The position numbers were made by a program, and so were the translations under genes. A DNA stretch of 64,000 nucleotides from Pteria penguin (taxonomy: Eukaryota > Mollusca > Bivalvia > Pterioida > Pteriidae), in assembly GCA_035048485.1 (NCBI GenBank), contig CM068588.1, positions 26,935,118 through 26,999,117 on the forward strand. The letters are read 5' to 3'. This document shows positions 10,473-23,400 of this stretch, piece by piece (the first letter of the stretch is position 1; every line of letters begins with the position of its first letter). The notes beneath the pieces are model-generated. The model was not told the DNA's origin, searched no databases, and was given only the letters and a program-made list of their open reading frames with translations.

Positions 10473-11690
10473 ACAGATAATCAGCGTGTGAATGGCAGTA
10501 GCAGATAATTGTACTTAGATTTTAAATTAATGATTTTTCACACCCGATAGACCATTTTCATATTAATTTCCTTTCCCATTAAAGGATGATCACGCATATG
10601 CTACATGGCATAAAGAATTTCAAATTTTATGGCCTTTTCCCTAAAGTACTTGAAGTACATTGTAAAATATTTGGGGATGGTGCCGATTTTTCAAGTTGTG
10701 TCCAAAAATAGAGCAAGGGCTTGTTTGTTTCTACTTTTAGAAACATTTTAACATGTTCTAATCTGGAACCAGTTGTTCGATGCTTTAACGACTGGCTAAG
10801 TTAACCAGTGGTAAATTTTTGACAATCAATTAATATAACTTACTTTTGTGAAATTTGTAAAAATTCTAAATTACATTACTATGCAGTACACACCTATGAC
10901 TTTAAGGCTTTTCATTTCAAAGATATAGTCAGATGAAATTCGTCCATTTGTTTGATGAACAAGTGATTAAACTTTCGAACAACTGGGCCTAGTTGTATCA
11001 TTTGCGCCAAAAGATGATAAAAGATGATAATTAGATCAGGTAAAGTTATGAAATTTGAACCAAAGACACTTATATCAATATGCTAAAGAAAATTATCAAT
11101 TATTATAATTAGATTCTATTTTACACGAGAGCGAGCAAAAAACAAAAATCAACTACAAAATCTGCACAAATTGGGTTAGTTATTACCCTTTCACTTGGTG
11201 CATAGAAAAATAAAGGTTGATATATGAGAGATCTCGAAAAGGAGCTGTCATCCAGAGATTTTTCCAATATTCTTGGTCTTCGAAAGGATCGGGATTCGAT
11301 CACTTCTGACTTAAATTAAATCTTTTCAAGGTGATCTTGTACCCTTTATTATAATGAGGTGATCGGATATTATCTAGTTCATATCAAAACGTTCCAAAAT
11401 TAGCACTTAAACAGTCAACATCAACCAGTTATTGAACCCCGTGCATATAGGCCCTTGTATCATATAAAATATGGATTCGTTTACTATCATTGAAGATTTT
11501 TGTGTTAACACATGCATGTTTTAGAGTTGATAAAATTCTGCACGTATCTATTTTTAATTTCATTTATGTATATAAATGTTCATTTCACTTCACTTCATTT
11601 TATATAAATGATAGATGAAAAATTTCGCCGCCATTAATGTTAGGAAGGAAATAAAACATATTCTCACAAAAATGACGTAAAGAACAATGA
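10473..11690. other. no gene seen
   Basis: AT-rich intergenic sequence without long open frames or a repeat I can name. Confidence 0.4.
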
Positions 11691-11696
11691 AATGTT

Positions 11697-11712
11697 CTTA
11701 TGACGTCATAAG
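11697..11712. promoter_or_regulatory. 16-bp palindrome containing a CRE-type TGACGTCA
   Basis: CTTATGACGTCATAAG is a perfect palindrome with the full CREB/ATF consensus at its centre, about 0.9 kb upstream of the ANKRD26-like start codon. Similar TGACGTCA words occur inside MITEs in this window, so it may be transposon-derived. Confidence 0.35.
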
Positions 11713-11755
11713 GTTTCTAACGTTCAACGTCGGTTCTAACTCATAGCACACAAGC

Positions 11756-11809
11756 GCCGCCTAACGGACGGCGAAGCTCAGTATCGTCTGTTATCATCCG
11801 TTAGGCGGC
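11756..11809. repeat. hairpin with 13-bp GC-rich arms
   Basis: GCCGCCTAACGGA and its exact complement TCCGTTAGGCGGC are separated by 28 nt. The GC content stands out from the AT-rich surroundings. It may be the core of a degraded MITE or a promoter-proximal structure. Confidence 0.6.
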
Positions 11810-12206
11810 TTTTGTATAATTGTTCATTTCTATCATTGCAGGCAAGTGTGATCGGCCAAAAACCAAGGAGTGAAAGAAAAGGCCGCAAATGTTTTACCAG
11901 TATAATCATTTTGAAAGAAGTACGCTGTCTAATAGTCCTCTTGCCAAATTTGAACAATGAATAATAATTAATACTAATAAATGAAATAACGTCGATTAAT
12001 CTTTAAATCTAAGTGTAAAGATTGCATTGAATACTGAAGGTATAATTATCTTATTGCGCTCATTGTTTGGATCCAGGACACTTTCGTTCCCCCTCCCCAC
12101 ACACTCTTTGGCCTTGTTGAATAGGGTTTTTTAAGGGGAGTGAGGGGGTGCTTTGTTTTGTGGGTTTTGAGTTAATTTTCATCATGCATTTTGTATGTTT
12201 GGTTTG

Positions 12207-12233
12207 GTTTTTTTCTTTCTTTTCTTTTCTTTT

Positions 12234-12267
<34 letters not shown>

Positions 12268-12276
12268 CTTTTTTGT
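12207..12276. repeat. T-rich tract with long poly-T run
   Basis: Pyrimidine (T/C) tract ending in about 30 consecutive T. It gives spurious Phe-rich frames. Confidence 0.9.
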
Positions 12277-12568
12277 TATTTGGTACTTATAATAGTTATA
12301 GATCTATCTGTATTATCAGGGTTTTTTCCGGTTTTTATTTTCTGTTTGCAACTGAGCACCACCCTTTTCCTGAAGTCATGGATCTTTCCGTGCTATTGAT
12401 CTGAAATGAAAAGCAGACCCCCAATAAATACAAAAAAATTCGTTTATATTTTTTTCGAAACTATCGAATCTAAGCATGAGTTGTCTTTCTTTGTTAATTC
12501 CATTTGGAACACATCTAGAGTTTTCCATATTACCAATCGTCTGTTGTCTGTGTTCTGTGTTTATGTAC

Positions 12569-12607
12569 ATGGCGGATTTAAAATTACCGACGATGTCCAA
12601 AGCGTGA
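12569..12607 (+). other. possible upstream ORF of the ANKRD26-like mRNA (12 codons)
   Basis: ACATGGCGG at 12569 is a good start context and encodes MADLKLPTMSKA before TGA, ending 16 nt before the main ATG. If the transcript starts upstream of it, it could lower or control translation of the main frame. The transcription start is unknown. Confidence 0.35.
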
Positions 12608-12623
12608 TTAGTTACAGCAAACA

Positions 12624-12832
12624 ATGAAGAAATTTTTCAATTTTGCGAAGAAAAAACAGAAATCGGAGCCTTTAGGTGCAGGAGCTTCAGTAGTAGTTTC
12701 CAATTCGGACGCTGGTTATGATGTTCGCGAGAAAGACCTCCCTAAACTGCACAAAGCTGCATGGATTGGGGATGTTGCAAAAGTGCAGCAACTTGTACGC
12801 AAGGATCCAAGTGCTTTAGATAAAGATAATAG
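12624..12832 (+). CDS. ANKRD26: ANKRD26-like exon 1 (residues 1-70)
   Basis: Start codon in context ACAATGA after in-frame TAG. Encodes the basic N-terminus and ankyrin repeat 1 (LHKAAWIGDVAKVQQLV). Donor AATAG|GTATGC splits Arg70 in phase 2. Confidence 0.85.
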
Positions 12833-15800
12833 GTATGCCGAGTTCACACACACCAATTTTATTAGACTTTTTAGTTATACCTCTTAGTTTCGAGGTTAAT
12901 TTTTAATCTCTGTCAGTATGTACAGGTGCCATTCATGTTTTCTGTCAAACATGATATAACATGTTATTTTGTAGGAGTGTAGTAAAACGTTGACAGTAAT
13001 TAAGACTTATTAAGTCCAAAATCATACTTTACTTCTCTGTTTAACTTTTTCTGTTGGACTGTACGTTTTGAACCTATCGTTTGAAAGTTTCAGTTCTTTA
13101 CATGGCTTAAAATGGGTCACCTGTTTAAGAATTTATCAATACAGGCATAATAAATATTTTAAATTCCAGGTGTTGTAACATTGATTTATAGGTTTAAATG
13201 AACCATACTATCTACTTATTGTAGTATTCAAAGCATAAGATTTGTTAAATCTTTATTTTGTATAGTAGTTATAAATGTATGTAGACATACAGGTAGTAGT
13301 ATGAAAAATATCCAGAGAGAAACTTAAGATTCTTTGCCTTTGGTCCTTGTACTGAAACTTTGGTCCTAATGTACTGAATAAATTGATTACTGAAATTGTA
13401 TTGAAGCAGTTTACTTTAATTTTTTTTTTGTTATATGCACTGTAAACTTGGGACATTATAATATACATGTATGGGAAATAATTTGATAATTTAGAAATAA
13501 TTCAAAAATAAAATAATAATTAATTTAAGTAATTTAGAATACTTTGGAAAATGGATGTGGTGATACAGTGCCCTCACAATATAAGGTTCACAATACAATA
13601 TACATGTATGTCACAATGCAGGGTTCAAAACAATATATGTTACAATGCAGCGTTCACAATACTCTTTGTGTTTTAATGCAGGGTCCACATACTCTGTGTA
13701 TCCCAATAATTTTATTCTTTCTTTCTGGTGATGTATGGCTCATAGGAACTTTCTATAATTGTCATTCCAGAACTCTGTGTGTGTGCTGTGTTGAAATACT
13801 CTGCATGACTGGTACATGTATATGTATGACCAGAGCTTCAGATAATGTGCAATAACATGTAAATACCGGTTTGAATTGAATTTTGTAGAAATTTAGAATA
13901 TGCATTGAATTTTTTTCTGATCGATAACATATTATTTTGCTGTTTTTGGCTTTTGATCTTAAAGTAATATATATCATATTATATTATGTGGTATTATATA
14001 CTGACTCGCAATTTGATACATACCAAGTATACTTAACACTTGAGTATAATGAATAATATTTACTTTCCAAAGGATGAAACCAAATGAAAAGCTAAATCCT
14101 TAATAGATAGATTTCATTAGAATAAAATTTTATTGGACTTTAGAGTTACTTCCCAATATCTTCGAGGTACTTGTACGGTAACTGAAAATTTGTTCAGTGA
14201 TCAACTGAGCATATAAGCAAATTCTCCAAAATAATGATACAATCTTAATTCTTATGCAAGTTTTGAGATATTGGAAATATAAAAGGAATTTCCAAAGGAA
14301 TGCAGATATGAACAAATTTATCAAAAAATAATTAATTGAATTAGTATGCATATGAGCAATGAACTCTTGCTTGACCACAAAAATAGTCAATGATGGGAGG
14401 TACATGTAACTTCATCTAAATACCTGGTAATGAAATCTATGTACCCAGTATCTATTTTACAATTGGCAATGGCATTTTATGAGGTGTTGTTGAAGATACC
14501 TTCCATAAACTGGCAGGGTAGATATACGTGGATATAAAGGTACTGGTTACTGGCTTATAATTATAGGTGTGGGTGAAGGTCACTATTTTTATGCCTTTAG
14601 AATCAAAGATTCTAGGGCGTTTATTTGGCCAGTCTGTTTGTTTGTCTTCGGCAAGAAACTTTAACTTTTCAATTGTAAGAGATAGGGCTGTATATTCCTA
14701 GTGAAAAGACCTTTCGATCAGTACAATAATTTTTGACCTTGTGATCTTGACCGTGACCTTTGACTGACATTTTAAAAACTTAACATAGAGTATATCTTGT
14801 GAAAGGTAAGTGATAGGGCTTTGCCTCCAAAGGGAATTCCTCTTGATATGTTCATGTAATATGCTCATCAGTGATGCTTGTATTATTCTGCTAGTAGCAG
14901 AGAAGAAACATCAAGATATACTGAATCAAACCGTAGTATTTGTATTACGAAATAAAAAATAAAATACATAAGATAACTCTTTCAAGTCTACACAATTCGA
15001 TAATCTTAAAGAATTAACATATGATATATATGGAACTGAAGAGACCTTTAAATTTGTATACTAAGCCAGTGTGGCCCAGTGGATAAGGTACTCGCGATCG
15101 ATAGGTCCCGGGTTTGACTCCCGCCCTGGGCACACCGGTGTACTGTCTTTCCGATGAGACAGTAAAATCCGAAGTTCCGTGTCATGGTAGGTGTCCTCAC
15201 TGCTTCAAATGGGTCCGTTGCAAAGGTCTAAATTTGTATGCAATGCATCAAGCAGATGCTGTCACTATATACGTTGAATGACGTATAACAATAATCAATC
15301 AATCAAATTTGTATACATGCATTTCTTACCAAAGTAATAAATATCTTATCAGGTTAAGACAACTATGCAGGTAAAGGATAAAATGATATGTTCAAATGAT
15401 AGTGATAATGTAATCAATGTATTGATCTCTATCAATGTTTGAACTTTTTATGCCCCCGGATCAATAGATCAGGGGCATATTGTTTTTGTCCTGTCTGTTT
15501 GTCTGTCTGTTGTCAATTTTAACCTTTGCTATAACTTTTGAACTGTAAGGGATAGAGACTTCATATTTGACATGCGTACTCAACTAATGAAGCCCTTTCA
15601 AATGACACAAAGGTTGATGACCTTTTGACCTTAACAATGACCTTCCCCCTAAAAATAACTTTTTGGACTTTGGTGCCGCCTGGGGCATTAGTGTTTACGA
15701 ACACAGCTTTTTTTAGAAAGGTTTTGACAGCACATACAGTCATATATAGATATAATCAGGATAATACATGATTCTGATTGACTTGTTAAAAGTCAGAATT

Positions 15801-17369
15801 TTCCGGCAACGACTCTTAACAAAGGTGACGTATTTTCTACTTCATTCACATTGCTATTGTACTCATCGGTAATATTTAAGGGAGGAAACATACAAAAATT
15901 CTCGATAAAATGCCCAAATCATAATATTTCTGTATCGATATGCGAAAAGTCAAGAATACCTGTAGAGAAAAATCGTACTAACTGCACTGAATGTTCTGAA
16001 AGCTTTCAGACTGAGTGTCTGCCTTTATTTCAAATACATGTATCTCCAGCCCATTTTTAACAGTTTTCACTCAAGAAAATAGACAATAGTGTATCACTTG
16101 TTGAAGGGTATTTCCATTTTTCAAATGTTCCCAAAACAAAACTCCATAGCAGCTTGAAAGTAATACAATGGCGATTTTAACATTATGCGCATTCGTTTTA
16201 AGAATGTTCTGAAAAATATTAATAAGAAATTAATAAAGTCTCCTTGACACTCTTGATTGAATAAGTTACAAAGTGGCAAATTGCTTCTCAACGTTTGGTA
16301 TAAAAGATCATCATGAATGGCGTGACGCGTTTTCACAGCTTAATCAGTATCTGTATGTGGCAGGTTATTATATGTACAATTGCATTTTCTTCTCAAAATA
16401 TTGCGTTCATCGGGTCCATATCATGACATATTGACCTCAACTCCAGTTCATTCTTTTTATAATGACAAGGACGTTTAAACTCAAGATAGTGTTTAGGGCG
16501 GACCACTCAATCCAGATGATAGTAATGATATATTAGTCACAATACATGTGTATTTAGTCTTTGGGTAGGAAAAAAAAGAGATACATTTGTATCAGAGACA
16601 TGACATATATACTTTGTGTATATATGTCACTGATTTGTATTGACACAAGACAGTGAACATTTCTCACTTTTCATCAGTACATGCATATTTAAATATAAAA
16701 TGCTTACGAGGAACTTTACCGCCTAACCCCCATCCCTAACCCTCGTTAAGTTGTTCAAATGCCAGGGGTCAAAATCCTTTCAATAATGAAATAAAATTTA
16801 AACTTCAAGGACGGCTATATATTTTTAGCCTACCTGAACCAAAGGCTTAAGTGAGCTATAGTCATATTGCGTCGTCCGTCCTTTCGTCCGTCCGTCTTTC
16901 ACATTTTCAACTTCTTCTTAAGAATCCCTGAACAGATTTCTATGAAACTTGATAGAAATAAAGTACTCATATTCCCTTACAAGTGTTGTTGCTTTTAGTC
17001 CCAATCCGTCAACAGGTGGCGCCACCACAGGCAAAAATAGGTCTCAGAGGTTATCCTCCTTTGACAAACTTCTTCAGACCGAGTTCATACAAAGACAAAC
17101 TGAATGTAAAGGAATGATCTAAAGGGATGTGTGAAGAAGTGTTAATACATGTATTTTTGGTTCTGTTCCAAAATCAAATTTTTGATGTTTTTTCCTTATT
17201 TTTTTGGACTTATTAATTTCAATGCAAAAAAGTGTCATGTTTTTCAGTTAATTGATAATGATGATTTCTTACGGACTATTTTGATCATGATTGTGGTAAG
17301 GAATATTATTGCCAAAGAATTTTGTCAGTATCTCAATTTTTGGATTTTTTGTGAATTTTTTAAAACTTC

Positions 17370-17402
<33 letters not shown>

Positions 17403-20400
17403 ATAGGGGTGGGGGAGTTGGTTGGCCATTTTTCAAGTTTTCAACTTTTTTCTGCTAAAATGTCAGAGGGATTTTAATAAATCTTAGATGAAATAAATAA
17501 CTTATGATCCCCTTCAAATTCTATCGTTTTTGTCCAGACCTCTTTACAGATGGCGCCACCACAGTCAAAAGTATGTCATAAAAGAGTACCTTTTTTTGAA
17601 AATCTTCTTCATACTAGCTGTATACAGAGACAAACAGAATGCATAGAAATGATCTAGAGGGATGAGTGAAGAAGTATTGTCATTTTGGTTCCTTTCAAAA
17701 TCAAATTTTAGAAGATTTTTTGACATTTTTTTGACTTGGTGATTTCAATGCAGAAAAATGTCATATTTCCTAGTTAATTGATAATGATTTCTTATGGACT
17801 ATTTTGATCATAATTATGGTAAGAAATGTTATTTTGAAAGAATTTTGTCAATATCTCAATTTTTGGATTTTCTATGAATTATTTAAGACTTCCAAATGAA
17901 GGTGCATAGGGACAATTCTTCACATTTTTGACTGCTGTTGTACCACATTAAGTATTTTAATGAAACATGGTATACATGAAGTACTGTAGGTCCTCTATCA
18001 ATTTTGTACATTTCATCCAAATTAGTCAACAGATATTGCCACCATGTATAAAAAATAGGTCTCACAATGATACATACACATGTATACCACTTGATAATTA
18101 AAATATGGATATTAGTGGTTGAAATCCAGCTGTGGTCAAATTTTTTTTCATTCCTATACACATCTAAATAAGTTTTTAAATGTTTCTCAACACAGGCCAT
18201 TTTAAGTCGGATCTGGACAATATTTGAAACAATTGTTGTTCATGACTCAAACTTAAAATCATTCAACAAAATGCCCCACCTAAAGAAAATAACTAACTTG
18301 TTTCCCTCAATCACATCTTGCAGAGACAAAGCGAATGCTTGATATCAAAATCACCTGAATAGATGTGCAAAAAAGTGTTGTTGTTTTTATACTGGTCTGA
18401 AATAATTTTTGACATATTTTCAACATTTGTTATGATTTAGTCACAGTAATGCAAAAATAAATGACTTCTTCCTTCCTGTATGACTGGTCATATAGGTACA
18501 CAGGTGAGCAATATAGACCCAATTGGACCTCTTGTTTTGTACATGAATTCAGTAAACTGTCAGACGTTGGAGTGTTCAACTTCAGAATTTGGTGCCAATT
18601 GATCTTGTTATTTGCATTTTCTGCAGGAATCTTTTGAAAGTCTTAACTGTTTCTTAACTTGTTTTCAGTAAGGATATGTAATAAGGACGCGTGGACCAAG
18701 TGTTATGATTGTTAGGAGGTCAGAATTCGACTGTGTCACCGAATCCATGCGCGTTTATTTGAATATTTCGTACTTTTCCCTTAAGATTCTTATACATGTA
18801 GATAATGGTTATTGTCTTTACATTATCAACAACAAAATAAAAGTACTATTACAAATATAACATCTGAAAGGAAAATGTACACAACAAAAAAATCTATAAT
18901 TTTGTAAGAGAAACAATTTTCAATAAATGATTAAATCCCAGGAATGCTGACATATCTTTCTCATATTTGGTAATTAAATTTCTGTCATAACAATGAATAC
19001 ATGTATGGCAAAATCTTATTTTTTTTGCTTATTCCGCCCTGGTGCCATATGTACAAAGATTCGTAAATTTACGAGTCCGCGTAGAGTTTACGAGTAACTT
19101 TCGAAAAATGTTACGAACTCGTAAATCATATGTACAAAACAATTCGTAGACATTTCGTAAAGTTACGAACTCTTAACTTTACAAGTTCTATATATGTATG
19201 TAACAATGACGCTTCGGATATTTCAGTAGGTTATTTGATTTTTTTACGTGTTACGGGTATATATAATCTAGGATTACGATTTTTTTTTTCAAAATATTCT
19301 TTAAAATAAATCTATCTAATAAAGCGTTTAAAATTTCTCTTCCGAGGAAGTTGAAATTCTTATTCATAACATCAAAAATAAACTAAGTGATTAACAGCAA
19401 TTTTCGAACACATTGAAAGCAGAGAGAAAGCAAAAAGAGTGGTCTGTCAATACAGAAAAGTACGTATCACTAAATGACTACTGTACTCATAGGCCATTAT
19501 TTTAAATAAGAATGACTTACGAGTGCTACTATAGCACTCGTACATTTACGAGTAGAATCACTCGTAAGTTACGTCTATGTAATTTCGTACATAATATTAT
19601 GACGTCACTCGTAAATTTACGCTACGAGTGACTTTCGAGCACTCGTAGGGTTTACAAAGTTTAGTACATATGAGCCCTGCTTCTGAATATTGGTATGGGA
19701 AATGCCATACCGTATTTAAATTTTGGCTAGAATTTTACACAACAGATAATACCCCAGATATGTCAGGTAATTACGTTACTGTCCGCGCCACTCACTTTGT
19801 AAACCCAAAAATCTGGATTTTCATTTATTTACCTTTTGAATAGTTTTACAAAATTAATATCGATCAACAGATTTTGTTTAGTCGTAACTTTTGGTGTATG
19901 CTATATGTTTCTACGAAGAAGCATTTGTATTTTATAGGGAAAAATTCATTTTAGATAGGGCGTTTTCTACATTAATTTTGATGTGACGTCGCCGCTGTTT
20001 AACATTGAATCTATGGGAAACCTGGCGGCGTCACGTCAAAATTTAACATGGAAATCGCCCTATCTAAAATTGATTTTTTTTCTATAAAATATGAACGCTT
20101 CTTCATACAAACATATAGCATACACCAAAAGTTACGACTAATCAAGATCTATCGAATGGTTTTGCCTTTTTGAAATTATTCTGAAGATGAATAACTGAAA
20201 ATCCAGATTTTCCAGTTTCCAGAGTGAGTGGCGCGGACAGTAGTTTCAGTCACTACTACTGTAAGTTGTTCCGAAAGTCTGGACAAGTTACCATGACCAT
20301 TCTTTACTCAGAAATTGCCAATAACGCACCATTGTTCTTTGCGTCATTTGTTGCGGGAATATGTTTTATTTCCTCCCGAAATGTTAAGACCACAGTTAAT

Positions 20401-23400
20401 GGCGTTATCTCCCATTGCCGCGATTTTTCGACTGACCGAACAGTCAGTCGTCCCAAGTGGATGATTACGTTGCCATTCTCTTAACCAATTAAAAACAAGA
20501 GACGTTTTGTTTAAGTAAATTTGACTTACCTGTTCTAAGTTAAACAGCTCAACTTTAAAATTTTGCAATGACGTCATAATACATTGATTCATTTCTTCAG
20601 ATATTTAAAAGACTGTTTGCGGAAATTATTGTAATGGCGTTGCTTTAGGTAGGATAAATGGAGCGCTTGATGATGAAGTAATAGGCATTGAAAGTACACT
20701 AAAGATGGAACAATGACCGTTGCACAGAGGCCAAGCTCGCTAGTTAGATTCCCACAATAGATCACTTGCCGATCTTGATAATAGTTGTCTTTTTGTCTGA
20801 GCTAATACCTTTTGGCGTTGTTTTTCGTTGTGACGTTACAATAAATTTATTTCACGTATTATTGCGTCACTATGAAAAACAACGCTAAAAGATGTTTGCT
20901 CGGACTAAAAGACAAAAGCTAATGTATTTTTGAAACATAGACATGGATTTTACATAGCTTTATATTTGTCGTCTCTTGTGTTGCTTGATTAAGTCCGTGA
21001 GGTCGAAAATTTGCAGTGTAGAGTGTTTGTGTCATTATCAAGATCGGCAAGTGGTCTGTTGCTATTTTAAACTATACAACTATAACGGTAGTAAATTAAG
21101 GAATTTCTTCGGACGGCAGCAAAATCACGAACAGTTTGCCAATGTTGACCTTGAACTTTGACCCCGTGACCCGAAATCAATAGGGTTCTTCCTCTCATCA
21201 TCATCAAATAACATGTGAAGTTTGAAAGAAATCGGGCAAAAACTGCAGTGTGTATTGTGCCCACAAAGTGAAGTGTCACGGACTCACGCACTTTCGCACG
21301 CACCCGCTCTCTCACCCAACCACACACGAACAGCGGCATTACTATATCCCCTCCAACGCTGTTGCGAGGGGATGATAAAAGAATCTACGTTAGGTACTGA
21401 CCCCTAGGTTATAAAACTTTTACCCGTGTTCGACTCCAAACCCGTAACAGTTACTCATACTCCAAACCCGTACTTACTCGAGCACGACTCTTGAGTATGA
21501 GGACGGGTTAGGTTATAAACGCTTTGGAGCACGACTAAAACTTCATCTTCCTCGAGACCTTCCAGTGGACTTGACCGGTCACGAAAGACTCGGGGACGGC
21601 AAGTTGGATAATTCTGTTATAAGCCGTCATATTTGCATTTCGAGTACGATTATAAGTATCGTTTTAATCAGTCTTGAGATTTTCGAGCACATGCTCGAGA
21701 TTGAAGCACGCTGTCATACTCCAATTTTTTATAACCTCTATGAATTTCGAATCCTGCTCTAGTTTGAAAAAGTTTTATATCCTAGGGGCCTGGTGGTGAT
21801 CCAAGAAATAATCATGTATAATTTTTAGGGTGATGCAAGTATTATCCGAGAAGTTGGACGAAAAGTCTCGCATTAACGCGCTTCTCGTATATATCTAATA
21901 GTCCATACATATTTAGTAAATATACTTAGCGCGTGTTTGAGTACTCAATTTATTATAAATCGCGTTCGAATCCCCTTGATGGCATCAGTACGTTTTTCTG
22001 GAGTTAAGCGACACGTGATTAGTTTTTGCTTGATTGATTGATTTTCGTTTGACGTCACACCACGAATATTTCACGTATATAGTGACGGCATCTGCCAGAT
22101 GCGGGGCATACAAATTTTGACCTTTGCAACGAACCCACCCGAAGCAGTGAGGGATCTTTAACGTGCCATGCATACCACGACACGGGGCATCGGTTTTTAC
22201 TGTCTCATCCGATAGACAGGACACCGGCATGGCCAGAGCGGGAATCGATTCCCGGCCTCCCGATTAGGAGTCAGCGCGATACCACTAGGCCACGCCAGCT
22301 TCCACGTGATTAGTAATCGATTAGGATTTCTAGCATAATATTCATTATCAGTACTCAATTTACTAAAACAGAAATTCATTGCTTTTTGAAATAAAATTTT
22401 GACTGAGAGGTGCATGGCGTGATTGAAAAGAATATTTTGCGTGTTACTGGGAAGCTGAAAGCTGGGATGACTCAAAATAATGTGGCACGGCAGTTTGGTG
22501 TACATATTAACAATGTAAATGGTTTATGTTGACGATACCAGCGAAGTGGCGTCGTTCGGGACCGCCCACGATCAGGACGTCTGTGTGACGTCACGTCGGC
22601 AAGATACGTATATACGGACGTCGCATTCCATTCGGCTTCTTTGACCGATAGAAGCACTCCTGGATAAGTTTTCGTACCATAAGGAACAGATTGCGAGAGG
22701 CCAACATCTGTCCTGGACGTCTTGCCATTCGTCCTTTTCTACCCCGGCATCACCGTGTTGCGAGGTTAGCGTGGTGTAAGAGGCATTGTCGGTTCAATAA
22801 CGGAGATTGGATGGAAGTTCCGTTTACGGAAGAGTCGAGATTTCACATCAGTGACGGTCGTGTTCGGGCTTACCGTCATGCCTGAGAACGTTACATTGAC
22901 GCCTGCGCTATTCAGAGCGGCCAGTTCGGCGGAGGGAGCGTTATGGTCTGGGATGGAATTACAACACATAGAAGGACCCTTTTGGTGATAGTGAAGGGCA
23001 GTTTAATCGGCGTACGCTCCGTGACGCAAGTCCATTCATTCACAACAATCAGCGTAACGTCATTCTACAGCAGGACAACGCACGTCGCACATGTTGTTCG
23101 TGACTACCTACAGCAGCAAAACGTGAGTGTGCTGCCCTTGCCTGCAGTGTCACCGGATTTATCGCCTGTGGAACATATTAGAGGTGAAATGGAACGAGGT
23201 CTACGTCAAGAGCCAAACCCCAGCTACGTTGGATGCTTTGCATAGTTCTTTATTGCGCATATGGCGGAACATTTACCAGGCATTTCTGCATAACCTGATT
23301 TGTTCGGTTTGCTGTGTGAAGAATGCATCGGTGCAAATGGTCGTCATACAAACTATTAAACTTGTGAAACTTTTTTTTGCGTCCTCTTACTCTCAGTGGC

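Noticed and set aside
12148..12404. Phe-rich membrane-protein-like frames upstream of exon 1
   Set aside because: Produced by the T-rich tract.
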